DNA of 64,000 nucleotides from the NCBI GenBank assembly GCA_028564675.1, contig JAOVVO010000353.1, forward strand, positions 17,745 through 81,744, read 5' to 3'. Under the pieces are notes generated by a model. That model saw only the letters and a program-made list of their open reading frames with translations, did not search any database and was not told where the DNA came from. A program made the position numbers and the translations under genes. How positions within the stretch are numbered: position 1 is the stretch's first letter; each line of letters starts with the position of its first letter. Shown piece by piece: positions 14,727-27,461 of the stretch. The DNA is from Onchocerca lupi. Its lineage: Eukaryota; Nematoda; Chromadorea; Rhabditida; Onchocercidae.

Positions 14727-17700
14727 TTATGAGGCATGAAAAATAAATTGAGCCGGATATGGTGTTTGAGTGGCAGCTGGGATATATGCATGCGCTGAAG
14801 GTAAATGAAATTTCATATCACTGTAGGGATTCGCCTGTGGCTTCAACATGTCATAGAATGGTCCTTCTGGTGGGCCACGCTTCTTGTTCTTGTTTTTCGT
14901 GCTGATTTTGCGATTTCTAGTCTGAATGCCATCCTTTTTCATTGATATCGGTCGCGAAATCTGTAAAAAAGAAGTCACTATATTAATCTGCTTCGAACAA
15001 TTCATGCATTTTTGAATAGATTCATAACTATGCCGGTTTATTTTTTCTTCCAACTGATTCATGGGGATCAGTAAATGAATACAAGATTTAATCCAATTTA
15101 AAAATGACAAATGTATTAAATATCTCTTGATAGGATAACAAAGGAAGCGCGTAAAAGAGGTGGCAATGATTGGAACAAACTGTCAAGCCATAGATAAATC
15201 ATCATTTGTTTGAATTATTGTATTGGAACCAGTGGCAGGCGTACTTTTACAAATTTTGCGGTAGCTTTATGGCTGTACAGTTTGACGGACGGATCTAACA
15301 GCAGCATTGGAGGCAAAAGCATTTCTCGGTTTTCATTCCAGAGCAGAACAATAGCCTTTCTCTTTACTATGAAAATGGTGTAACAATGGGCTATTTTACA
15401 ACTTGAACCTTTCGGAACTGAAATTCCAACCTATGCTTGTACGTTTTCGCACCATTACTTGACGGAAAGCTTTTCACACCATTACTTGATGGAAAGCTTT
15501 TCACACCGTCACTTGACACTACGACCGAAAAAGATTATAAAATTAAAGACTGGAAAAAATTATGTTAAACTCCAATTTTCCAGAATTTTAGCTTCTCAAT
15601 ATTTGCTTTCCTTTTTAATTTAGGAAAAAAAAAAAACAAAAATCTGTCTAAGATTTAAATCAATAAGCAGATTGTAAATAATTGGTAAAAAAAACTTTCT
15701 ATGAGCAATTAACTTCAATAATTGCAGAATGTTTTCATATTTTTCGTAAATATCGTTTGCTTTCCTGTATAAACTATAAATGGATGCTCAGTGGTAGTCA
15801 TTTACGATGCCTGGGGCACAACCATTAATCATATTTATGGTTGGTCACTGGGCGCCTTTTTAGTGACATACAAAATTACAACTCATTGCTCAGTTGTATA
15901 AATTCTCTTTTTTTTTAAAATTTGTTAATTACTTGAAAAAACGTAAAATCAGTCCAAAGTCAACTTTTACACAATTTAATTGACTTGACCGAAAGAGATC
16001 TATAATAGCAGGTCAATCTTATGAAAGTGAACATTATGAATCTATCTCATAGCAAACTTGCTAATCAAAACAGCCTGGATGATTCGAATCAGCTTCAACT
16101 GAGAATGAAAATTTTACATTTTTACAATTTCGTCATATTTTTTGCATCTGCTTTTTTTATATAAATCAAAGTTTAATGTCAGAAGTGTCATAAGCGAAAA
16201 TACGTGCAATGTTTGTTTTGCATCATCAATTCAACTGATCTAAATTTTGTCCTGCCAAATGACTGCATGTTCTGTTCTCTTTTACTCTTTTGAAACTTGA
16301 CTTCACAGTTTAGCTTCATACCTTGCTCCATCTACCTCTGTTTCACAAATCACTGAAATTTCGTTATCTTACACTAAATCAGTATTTTGTTGATAATTCA
16401 CACGCCGGATCTCATTTCAAAAAAATTAGCATTTTTCTTTTCAAAAATTGATTTACATTCTATAACTTCATCCCTATTACACCTTCACTTCTGTTTGTTT
16501 CAACTTATAGATACGATATAAGCTAAATTTAAAATAGCTAACGTTGTGCAGTTTATGATAAAGACCACAGGCATTGCAAACTGGTTGTCCTAAAGAGTTC
16601 CGCCTCCACAGCGTTGTATTATTCGTTTTACAATTGACACATTCGATACCCGTCCTCTTTTGTGCACTCTGCAAATAAAAATTAAGCATTTATTTTCAAA
16701 ATTTGTTTATTTTGGCACAACACTTAATGAAATTATGCTAAATTGCCTATTTAAAGAAGTCAAAAACCCTATCTAATAATCTACATGTTCTCAAATTTAA
16801 AGATGAAAAAAAAATTAGTTATAACAAATTCTGATTTAGAACAAAGAACAAATCCTTTGTCTCTTTGCGGATATAAAAATAAAATAAATGAAGTTACTGC
16901 AGCAGTGAAATTTTTTCACACGATTTCTTCAAGATATAAACTCAACAAATTCAATACAGATCCAAAATGTAATTTCAAAACCCATTAAAATTTCCATTGA
17001 ATGTTGCTCTATTAAAATAACATTGAAAAGTTTGCTTTTTTATCAAAGCAAACAAGTCAAGGTCTAAGTGACTTTTCCCTTTGATAAATTAAGTGTCCAA
17101 ACACATTCAGTGGGCCGTAAAAGCTCATTCTCAGTGAAGTAAATGCAGCAGCTCAACCAAATATTCGTTTTATAGATCACGGTATCATGGATATTACAAG
17201 TTGAATTGTTACAATAAATAGTATCAGAAATTATTTGTGTAATTAATCAAACTCTTTAGACCATGATCTTTGTACATCTTACATTTCCGAATTATTTGCA
17301 ATATTTTGTTAGAAGAGTTGGGGCTGTTCGTTTTTTGAAAGTTAAAAATACTTCTCCAAGCCTATCATGAAACTTTTTGTTTCTCATCCATCCTCTCAAG
17401 CTCCCTCGTTTTTGTCGCCCTTGTACTTCAACTCTCCCCTTTTTTCCGCTTACATTCGAATAGGTCGTCGCATCATCCGAGTCTTATGCCTCCTCAAAAC
17501 CTCCTTCACCCTTCACCTCCTTTTCCTCCCTCTCCCTTGTTTGTCCTTGGAATCCACCGATCTTCCCTTCGTCCCTTACTCTTCTCTCCGAGCTTCTAAA
17601 AAGCACCGCTTCGATACATTTAATAGCTCAAAGGACGGGAAAACGAGCAAAAATGTCACTTGACGCCGTATCGTATTTAATTAGTGAAGCGCTGAAAAAT

Positions 17701-20700
17701 ACTCTCCTCGGCCAACAGTTTTTAATCATAAAATTGACTGTGAAATTTCAACATCGCACTCATTTTGTGATTGCATTGTACAGCTGTTATTCCCAATTAT
17801 ATCAATTAACGCCTACACACAAAAAACAATAGCACTGTTTCAGAAATAAAAATACACAAATCAAGGAAGGGATCCATATTTTAGTTTAGGGTAACATTTG
17901 GGATCATCTCATCCTCATTTCGGCACTTCTTCCCAGCAATTTCAAATACTAGCAAATAGTTAATGGCGTCAATCGATATTTGAATAGCACGTTGGGAGAA
18001 GAATATCTTATTCCTAATCAGGATAACTGCTGGATCAAAGACAAAAGAACGAAATGAACAATTGATTCGTGTAAGTTACCCAAAATTTTCAGGGAAGAGA
18101 AAAAAAATGAAATCTGGTGAAAATAAATGACAAGGAAGATATGATAGGATATTATTCAACTGTGAATGACTTCTCATCAAAATGAAATCATCATTCGATC
18201 TCTTAAATATGTTGCACTGATGATTGCAGTGTAACATGAATCGACATATAGATTACTTTTCGTAATAGCTGTTGTTATTAATGTCAATGCGTTGTGCTAT
18301 TTGATGACAGTATGACAATGCGATAAACATTTAGTCTCAGATTACGTACAATCAGAACAGCGTTCAAATAAACGAGTGATCACTGGAAGGTTTTTAGACA
18401 ACTTCCAAGGATCTGATTGACAGATTCAGTAAAATAATAACCTTCCAATTTTCCTATTTCTTACTCCACTCTACTTTCGTTCTCGTTTTTGCAATTAATC
18501 ATTCGCTATAGCTTCTTTTTTTTTTTTTTTTTCAAATATTCATTCATTTGGCATAATCTGTATTATAATTTCAATTATGAATAGTCCGTTGTGGTTTTCG
18601 CCAAAATTTAGAACTTCAAATGAAATTATAAAAATAAGAAATTTAAATCTTCACCTATCACGATTACAGTTTTTATTAAAAAAAAAAAAAAAAAGGCATT
18701 TGAGAGTTAACTTTATGTAAATAAGACGAAATGATATGCACAATTGACAAGCAAAATATATCATTGTTATGTATAATAACTATAATAACTTTGTCCTTAA
18801 TACTTATCTTAGGATGTGAGACATTACTGATTTTTCGGACTTATAATTCGCATAATTTTTTTTCCCTTTTTTTTGCAGTTAAAAATCATTTGAACTCGAA
18901 TCATTGCCCTTCAATGGGAAATAATGTAAAATTGGATGAAATTGAAAGATTTTTTAACAAAAAGGTGAGAGAATGAATGAAAAACCGGTTCCCGCATGGC
19001 GTAGTACCGTAGCCTTATTTACAGTTGCTGCGTCGAAAATGTTGCTTTTCTTCAAACAATTCTGTTACAAATGCGTATATTTAAGAAACACCCCCATTTT
19101 CTGTGGAAAGAATTCAAATTTTGGATCCTTTAATTAATTTAAATATCGTTTCAATTTATGATTTGTCAATAAATTTGAATGTTATCAAGCCAGTTGTACC
19201 AAAAAGTAGATTAAAATTAAGACTTCTCAAGGATGGAATACGAGAAAATGCTCATTGAGATCTGAATTTGAAAAATATCGAAATAGCAAACAAGATATTA
19301 AATTATATAAAAGCAAGATGGATTAGCTCATCGAGTAAATTAATGGCAATCAGTTAAGTGATTGATATCGGTCATTGTTATTGTCATTAGTCCTAATGTA
19401 TCAAAGATTTATCACATTGATACGATGATATATTAATACGTCTTTGGCTGATAAGGACACTTGATATCGTAGCCGACAAAAGCTGAGATTGCGATAATTT
19501 TTAAGTCTAAAGCGTAATAATTTTAAACTATTTTTTCGCTCATTTCTTTTTTTTTTCCTATCAATAGCAGAGTATTACTATTATGCTCTGTTAAGCCTGA
19601 AGGCTATAGATTAGATTTCCAGGAGCAAACTGACTCATTAGGAAACAAAGAAGCTCATCAAAGCACTTATTAAAAGAATTGAATTTACGGAGAGTGAGAA
19701 AATGGTGATACAATTAGAGAGATGAATATATTATTCATAATTTAAAATTTCTGCATGAATTATTCGAAATTTTATACCAGAAAAAAGGAAGACAACAATA
19801 AGCCACATTACCTGTCTTTTCTTGGGTTTGACCAGTGGACGATTTTGTCCATTCATTTTGTGATACAGTCCACAAGCATTGCACAAGTAATGACCAGTAC
19901 CATCTCTTCGCCATAAGGGGGTCTGTACGGCGCCACAGTTGACACATTCCCGTCCTTCTGCTGCAAATACATGAGCAGTAATTATAACAGATGACGATTA
20001 TGAGTTAGTTGGGATGATCATGAACAATGTAAGTGATGACACGTTCCCTATATTTACTAAATAATCGATCTAAATTTGCATTAATAATCCATTTTCTTTG
20101 AAATACTACTCGTTTTGAACGAAAATCTCTTTCAATTGGAATAAGCAATATTTTCAGGAAATTAACAAAATTTTCACTACTTTAAACTTTCAATTCAATC
20201 TTCTTTAGCTCAGTTATAATTAATCTTGAAATTACAGTATGTTTTTGAAAAATACAGCTAAATTGTAAGAAACAAAATTTTGAACTGGAAATGTTTTAGA
20301 AGCTTATCGACTTTTTTGTTTTAAATTTATAAGGCCAAAATAATTACACAAACATGCTTACATGCGAAATTTCTGGTTTTGGAACGAGGAGGACCAGAAA
20401 CACCGGTAGATGACCTCGACGAAGCAGAACCGGACGATGAGCATGCTACTGTAGGAGTTGTTAAGCGACTTTGCGCTGCTAGCAGATTTGCACTGTGCAG
20501 TGGATTATAATAATCAGTCGTTGAATAAGCTTGATATGTTTGGGGAAAGAAATTTTGTGTTGTTGTCTGATTTGGCGCTGAAAAGTACTAGATATACTTA
20601 TTAAAATGATTGCAAGTTTCTATATTTTGAATTGAAATTCGCCAAATTTGGATTCTATTGTTTGTTTTATCTTGAATAATTAAATTAATTCTTTTTTTAG

Positions 20701-21525
20701 AAAAGAAATTTGATAAATTTGAAAAAGTTCAATTTTATGTGTAAATACGGACCAACAAGCATTTGAGTAGGATCTGTAATAACAGTAGTTGATTGTGTGA
20801 AGCTTAGTTCAGTAGCATTGGAGGAGCAAGGTGATGCACCTGCGATTGTTGCAGCAACCGATGAATTCGCTGTTGCGCTCGGGTAAGGCCACGTTTGAAA
20901 AAAAAGGCTTGGATAAAATTGACCGCCTGTGCCTGAAGATTATACAGATTTTTTAGTAAGTAAGGTATAAAGACTTGATTTTTAAAAGGACATTGCGAAA
21001 TACCAAGAAAATTTTGCATACCGTAACTTTCCGGCATTTTCGGCGTTCCTTGGTAATATAATTGACCGTTTTGTGTTGGATTCGAATAAAAGGTGGAGGG
21101 TTTAATCGGTGAGAACACCTGTAAACAAATGTAATTGCTTGTTTAATTCACAAAAGCACACGATAAATTTGTCCTATTCAAGGAAGAATGCAAAACGCTT
21201 CAATATTATTATCAGTAGTTTTCTAGATTAAAAATTAACTCTTGCTCACACGAGAAAAAAAAACAGATGAGACAAAATCAAGTAAGTTTTAATTCTCATT
21301 TTCTATCTCAAAATCAAAGGAAATTCACACAGATCCTACAGAATCGTCGTTTTGTGCAGGATTAGCAGCATCCTGAGTCTGAGTATTACTACTCATTTGC
21401 AGTGTGCTGAGATCGGTTACGGGAACATTTTGATCAACATCAATAACTGTTTCTTGAATTGATTGGATAGGTTGATATAAATCTCCAGGATGACCCACAT
21501 TATTTGGTTGGAATTTATACTCCAT
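14727..21525 (-). CDS. elt-1: Two-finger GATA transcription factor, ELT-1 type, 7 exons
   Basis: GATA factors of this class bind WGATAR; C. elegans ELT-1 specifies epidermal fate in the embryo. Exons in transcript order: 21525-21340, 21118-21022, 20932-20753, 20577-20362, 19960-19812, 16668-16543, 14960-14727, giving about 395 residues with consistent phases. The N-finger (about residues 232-256) is C-x2-C-x17-C-x2-C with TPLWRRDGTGHYLCNACGLY. The C-finger (about 286-310) is C-x2-C-x17-C-x2-C with TTLWRRNSLGQPVCNACGLY, followed by the basic tail RPISMKKDGIQTRNRK, split by a 1.6 kb intron. Fingers lie on separate exons, as is usual for the family. The N-terminal half is Ser/Thr/Gln/Tyr-rich, like an activation region. 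The start is the first ATG in the exon-1 frame; the donor may be 21340 or 9 bases further (21331). The exon-3 donor GTCCGT is weak. Two fingers argue against the single-finger ELT-2/3/7 group. Confidence 0.93.
15444..15518 (+). repeat. 27-base tandem repeat, 2.8 copies
   Basis: Units begin at 15444, 15471 and 15498. Each reads TTTTC(G/A)CACC(A/G)TYACTTGAYGG followed by AAAGC in the complete copies. It lies in the last intron of elt-1 and contains short AAAGCTTTT palindromes at the unit joins. Confidence 0.9.
17367..17663. other. Pyrimidine-rich GC island inside an elt-1 intron
   Basis: The 3.1 kb intron between the two finger exons is AT-rich except for about 300 bases that are C/T-rich on the plus strand. 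A 98-codon frame is open here, but its product is only Ser/Leu/Pro-rich and looks like a by-product of composition. It may be an intronic regulatory element. No promoter motif is certain. Confidence 0.35.
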
Positions 21526-22308
21526 TTTTGCAGAAAAGCACACTGTTATTTGACTTCGCCTTGTTCCAGCTTGATGTTCTAATAACTTGAAATACTTTTC
21601 TAAAATACGAATTTTTATAACATTGAATTTTCAAAGATATTTCGTGCACGGTATGTTTGATACTTGGTATGTTTAAATAAAAGTTATTCAACACAAAGAC
21701 AGAAATGGCAAACGATTCAGTAATCATAATCGTTATTATTAAAATCTAATCTATCAATGTTTCAAGATATGGCACCATATTGATGACTAGCTCAATAGCA
21801 TATCTAATAGATGGTGAAATTTTTGTGAATTAAACAAGAAAAAGCTTTAAGAGAAGAAACATCCATTGAAATAATTTATTAAAATATCATTTGGACTTTT
21901 TATAATTTTAATTTTAAAAAATATTCAGTGCACAACATGTTCAACGCTTGATATCGTCAAAAAAGTTTTACATATAAAGAGAGAATAGAGCAAGAAATTC
22001 AATAATTATTCACAGTTCAGAGTTTTATGCAATGCGAAGACCCGATGCATGCAAAAATCAGAATTGTGGCCAGAATAGCTGTTCATTCAAAACTGATATA
22101 TAAAACATTCAGAAAAAAGGAGGTGGATTAAATAAAAACTAATTTTACTTCTTTTCAACTTCGAATCTAATTGTACGTTTCAAATCAAATTAAATCATCT
22201 TAATTGTAAAAAAAAAAAAAAAAAATAAGCTGTCAAGGTATGCTTGCTGAACAAAAAATTATGAATATCACAACATCAGCAATTCATTGATAACAATATG
22301 AATAATCA

Positions 22309-22366
22309 ACAGACAGACAAATGGGCAGACAAACAAGTAGACAGACAGACGAACGGATAGAGAGAC
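22309..22366 (+). repeat. Degenerate (GACA)n repeat
   Basis: Repeats of ACAGACAGACAAAT type continue with substitutions for about 58 bases. Both minus-strand open frames across it code only Val/Cys/Leu/Ser-rich repeats and are not genes. Confidence 0.85.
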
Positions 22367-22869
22367 AAATATCTCGATGACCGTTGAATGAGAAGCACTC
22401 TTGCGGATGGTGCATAAATTTGGGTATATTTTCGAGAAAAACATATATATTGTGGTGAGGCGCCATGATGGTGTTGTTATGTTCATCCCGAACCAAACAT
22501 TTTTAGCTATTTTTTAGGTAGTAATCATTTTTCAAAGTTATATTCATGAAATAGCTTCTATCTTTCTTACTTCAATGCGATTCCTGTCATATTCAGTTTC
22601 TGTTATGGTATGGCGTTCTCTTCTTAGACTATTATCGGATGTGAGGGAGGATATTACTATTGTAGTGTTCCAGTGATTATATAAATGATAACAAACGTGA
22701 TGTGTCGAGATACGAATAACCGTGATTAAAAGATCTAGGTAATACCAAGTATTGTGTTGCAGATACGATAGATTTTTTGGAATATCATAAGTTATTTCCC
22801 ACTCCAGTCCTCTTGTGAGATTCAATTGGGCCTCCTATATCAAAGCAAATCTACAGCAAATTTCGTTTC

Positions 22870-24132
22870 TGATAACAATAACATGATATCTGTCACCACT
22901 ATCCCTGATCAATCATGATAAATGTCTTCTCCTAGATGGTAAATAACACTTAAAAAGTCAATTGACTGTCCTGCTCATTAAGGCCATTATCAGCTTTAGA
23001 TCAAATACATATAGACCACCATCAACACTATCATCATCACTAATTGTTCTTATCGCAACTATCATCATTATCATCAGTGTCATCAGTCTGATAACAAGAT
23101 GATACTTATACATTGGACAGCGGATTTTATCTGTTGCCAGCTCAGATGGAAAGGAGGCTTCTGCGAGATAGATTCCGAGTTCACTCGGAGTCGGCCCCAA
23201 AGTTTCCGAGAGACTTAAGGACCTTATCCATCCATCCATCCGTCCCATCGATTCCATCTTCGCAACTAATCGAGCTCGACGGTGATGAGGGGAAGCTTCC
23301 TTCTTTCCTCTCCCGCCGCACTGTTCCATCAAAGTGTAAGACGGAAGGTGGGTAGGTTGATGGTGGAAGGGTCCGCCCCCTTTCCCTCCGTTTCCCCCTC
23401 TCCCTATATTTCACTTTCACTCGAGATAGCGAGTGCAAATCCGAGGGCGGAGCCTGAAGCGTTGTTTCCAACCAATCAATCTCTCGCTCATCGCACTATT
23501 TTACGCCGTGCTTCAAATGACTCTACAACAATTTGTGACACTGTATTAAATATAAATACACAGGCATGGAATTTGTGTCCTTTTCTGAAAAAACGCAAAA
23601 TAAATTGAAGGGATACCGGATCAGGAATAAAAAGATAAGAATGGCTGGATCCGGTCCCAAGTTGTGTCTCTAAAGGCTTTTGCTATTCCAGGATAGACAG
23701 CCCTTTCGCCCCCACCTTCAACTCCACCACTATCCGCGCCTTTCCATTTCACCGATTCACCGACTGAACTCTAGTGCTCATTCTGGTAGTGTTGACATCA
23801 AAACAAATTGTTTTCCGAATTTCTGATGAAACTGCTCTTTATTGTGTACAGATTTTATAAAGTGATAAGCTGTGTGAATCGGCACAAATCCAAATAGTCC
23901 AAATATTTGAATCGTTATTTTTTATATCGCTTCAATAACTTCAGTTTAGGAAGGAAGATTCGACCAAAAATTTGATACTCATACTAATCCGATAAGTAAC
24001 TTGATTAATTCGTTTACCTTCAGAATCGTAAAACTGCTTTAGTCATTTTATTTTCTATCATACTCTTAGATGAAATTTTTGAGTTATGCCACCAAGGATA
24101 AGTATCGAGTGACGCCTTTCTTATGCGATAAG
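22870..24132. promoter_or_regulatory. Cluster of WGATAR-like sites upstream of elt-1
   Basis: GATA-type motifs: TGATAA at 22870 and 23089, TTATC at 23050, TGATAAG at 23863, CGATAAG at 23990, GGATAAG at 24096 and CGATAAG at 24126. They lie 1.3-2.6 kb upstream of the elt-1 start codon. GATA genes commonly regulate themselves, so this could be an autoregulatory module. However, GATA-like hexamers are frequent in AT-rich DNA and no enrichment test was done. Confidence 0.35.
23150..23470. other. GC-rich island upstream of elt-1
   Basis: This stretch is clearly richer in G+C than its surroundings and holds GTCCGCCCCC and GAGGGCGGAGCC, which are GC-box-like. Overlapping frames are open on both strands because stop codons are rare at this composition; none resembles a protein family. 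A distal promoter or enhancer of elt-1 is a reasonable guess. Confidence 0.4.
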
Positions 24133-24733
24133 TAATTTTCTCCCAGTGGGCAATCATTTGCTCAGCCAAGATGGGGGCAAATTTTCAAATCAGCCGCAAT
24201 TCCCTAAATCCCAAGGCAATGATTACAGTAGTGAAATGATGCAGCATCAAGCTCCATCTCGAAAGTTCATCATTATATCTCCGAATAAACTAATGCAGCT
24301 GTTATTGAGGCTATGAAATTACCGAGAAAATGCTTTTTTTTTTTGGTAAATATTCTTAAATAAGTCAACACCTAGATTCCCTAATATTTTTGCTGAGTTG
24401 TTCAATTGTTTGTTTGTTTGTTTATTTATGTTTATATGGACCCAGAATTCTGAAGTTTGATTTAATACCCAAAATCCAGTTAAGCAAAATTTATTGACAA
24501 TTTATGGTCATTTTAGTAACCCCAATAAATCAGCAAAGAGAGCTTATCGCACATGTAAGCAAGGAAAGGAAAAAACAGGATGATGAAAAAAGTATATATC
24601 TTCTAACAAATTTGTTGATACGTAGGCCGGCCGACTATTACACAATTTTTTTTCGCGGCTGGCCACTAAACCATTGCTGGAAATCACATCAACATTATGA
24701 TGATATACGTTTGTTTCAGAGGTTGCGGATTTT

Positions 24734-24734
<1 letters not shown>

Positions 24735-24765
<31 letters not shown>
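24735..24765 (+). repeat. Poly-A tract (31 A)
   Basis: An uninterrupted homopolymer. It sits inside a 174-codon open frame and explains that frame's polylysine stretch, a sign that the frame is not a real gene. Confidence 0.9.
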
Positions 24766-24766
<1 letters not shown>

Positions 24767-25052
24767 CAAAACCCTCTCTTCCAGTGCATCTCATCTCGCT
24801 TGCTTTCCCCTTTCCCGTTTTCCGCAGCTTATCGTTGTGAATTTCTTCTTCCTGATTCTACTAGCAGCCTTCTCCGTTAGCACTCTGCTTTATTTTTGTT
24901 CTATCTTACTTTCAACGAACAATGGGAAAAGCAAAGGTGTGGAAAAGTTCTGTTCTCGAACATATATCTCTGTTCTCTTCATTCCCCTTTGCTTATTTGC
25001 TACTCTCTCTGTGTTCAATTGCATGTGAACAAGAATAAAATTCAATCTAACA

Positions 25053-25135
25053 CATTATCATCATCATCGTCATCATCGACTTCATTATAATCGTCGCCAT
25101 CACCAGCAGCATCATTATCAATAATATCATTCGTT
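25053..25135 (+). repeat. Degenerate (ATC)n tract
   Basis: A TCATCATCATCGTCATCATC core with decayed flanks. Similar tracts are at 23013-23090 (ATC) and, on the opposite strand sense, 26985-27130 (GAT/GATAAT). Confidence 0.75.
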
Positions 25136-26984
25136 AAAAACTTTAACACTACTCTAGCATTATCAAAAACTTCACATGGAACAAATAAATAGTTTCATGA
25201 CGGCAATAAAATTCGGCACTGCATTGAGGTAAAAACAAAAATTTTTTCATTCTTTGTTCCTCCTTTTGGAAAAACAAAAGTTGGATCGGAATAAAAGTTT
25301 GCTTGCAAAGGAATTCCATGAATTACTCTTAAATTTAATTCACATGGATATAAGTTTGAAGAACTTGATGCAAAAATCAATATTGCGTTAGCTACGTACG
25401 TCATCCTCAAAACTTCATTGCCACTTTTAATGATTTATCGCACAGGCAAGTTGGTTTAAATGAAATAAATTTTGTATTATCCGCATACAAGATAATTATT
25501 TAATTGGTTATCGGCAAATAATAGCTACTAGTTAATACTAACTTGAGAGATGATAGCTGAGGGTGAAATGACCCTCTCTCTTTTACTGCAATATATCAGT
25601 CACTTCAAACTTCTCTCTATAGGTAAATTATGCCGACAGCAGACCCCCTTGGATATCTATCCTTATAGATCCAGTGTTATTTTCAGCATTTAACTCATCA
25701 TTCATGAGACACTGAGCCTAATCATCCCAAATCTTCAGATTATTTGAGATTGTTTTTGACTGGTCTCATTTATTAAAAATTTTTCATAATTACCAATGAT
25801 TGGTTATTAGAGAAAATGTTTTTTCTTTTCCTTTCATTGTAGAGAGAAAGTGATTTGAGATAAATGAGAGGATAATTAGTGTGAAAAAAGTTAGAATGAA
25901 AGATTTGAAGCACTTTTCAAAAATTAAAATTCATTAGTGATATGGCCCCAGAAATATACTGTATTTAAGCAGAAGAGCAATATGGCACAAAGTATTATAA
26001 GGTGTGAGAAATTACTTAAACAAACAAATGACGTGTAAATCTAATAAGATATTTGTTGTCATAAATAACTATTTGATAAGCAGATAATGAAAAGATATGA
26101 CGAGCGAAAGAATGCAAAAATGTCACTTGTGCTTTAAATGATGGGAAGGTGAAGTATTGGGAGCAAATGAATGCAAAAATGTTGGAATTTTAAAGACGTT
26201 TTGTTGCCAACAGATTGACATCTATGTTATGGAAAATACAAACATAGTGTATTCACATCTCCCTCTTCTTACTTCCTCTTTTCTCGCTATCGCCCACTTT
26301 TTGTATTAATATCAGTTGAATTACTGACCAATGCTTTTTTGAAAATATTCTTTAGTTTTACCTGTTTTTTTAAATATTCAACGAAAAAATCCAACTAAAA
26401 ATACTTGTAACATGACAAATCTTCGAAAATATCACTCAATAGAAATGACATGAATACTGGCGAGCATAGGACGAATTAGAGTTATATACTGAATAATCGT
26501 TTAAATTGGACATATACACTAAGCATTTTAGCACTGTAGTTCATTTTTCACTAAAATGAAACTAAGAAGTCAGCGTGATGTGGCAGAAAATGAACTTCTT
26601 GCACTTTCATTGATTTCTCAATGATTAGATTCACTATTATTATTGAGTTCATTTATAAGACTATTCTTGAATTCAGTAAGCAATAGCTTGGAAAATAAAA
26701 ACAGTATATAGCTGGCCATATGAAATGCTTCTGGTCAGATTTTAAAATCTATAATTATGACGAAATAATTCGATTTAAAAATGAAATAGTTGGAAATTAA
26801 GAGAATAAGCTTGCGCAGTTGAAGAGGCATTAAATTTAGTAGTAAGAGTGAGCTAGCTGTTTGGTGCTTGTTGAAGAAGCTCATCGGTTGGCTTCGTTTT
26901 CCTTCGTTGGTGCTATGAGAAGCAATGAGCCGGAAGATAATTTCCCCCGCTGAGAAGGAAGAGACAGCAAAATGCATGCTGCAG

Positions 26985-27130
26985 CAGCAGCATCATCAAT
27001 GATGACGGCAAACCCAAAAGACCACTACCATGATGGTGATAATGATGTTGATGAAAATAATTTAGTGATAATGATTGGCTCAAGATGGGAAAGTGAAATC
27101 GAAGATGATTGTGATAGTGATCGTGATATT
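26985..27130 (+). repeat. Degenerate (GAT)n / GATAAT tract
   Basis: A GATGATGACGG-type start followed by GATGGTGATAATGATGTTGATG and further decayed units. The tract supplies several GATAA strings by composition, so its binding sites need caution. Confidence 0.7.
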
Positions 27131-27348
27131 CATTCGTCCTGGCAAAGATAAGCAATAAATGATTGGTGATGAGAAATTCAGTGAACAGCCGAAATCGCCA
27201 ATGACAAATTTTAAAATTTGTATAAAATTTTAACCAAAAAATAGATAATAACCAAGTTTTTTTAGTCTCAAAACTTGGGAACTTTTCAATCTCATTCTAA
27301 AAATCGTAATTTCTTAGGTGATAATTTCAAAAAAGAAGTTTACTGTAG

Positions 27349-27461
27349 TGAAAAAAACAGGTCATTATAATTTTAATGAGAAAAGCACAGGTCATTATAA
27401 TTAAGAAACAAAAAAGATTTACTTTAACGAGAAAAGCGCAAGTCACTATAATTAAGAAAAG
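27349..27461 (+). repeat. Three diverged copies of a ~30-base unit
   Basis: The unit GAGAAAAGCACAGGTCATTA followed by TAATTAAGAAA occurs at 27378. A close copy (CGCAAGTCACTA core) is at about 27429 and a partial copy is at about 27349. The conserved core resembles AGGTCA, a nuclear-receptor half-site; that reading is inference. Confidence 0.7.

Noticed and set aside
22268..22496. Two overlapping minus-strand frames with Val/Cys/Leu repeats
   Set aside because: They simply translate the degenerate GACA repeat.
22958..23608. Several overlapping frames on both strands
   Set aside because: Frames open on both strands at once reflect the GC-rich composition and lack of stops; none looks like a protein.
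24504..25028. 174-codon plus-strand open frame
   Set aside because: It runs through a 31-base poly-A tract (polylysine), then through pyrimidine-rich DNA; no splice sites or family resemblance support it.
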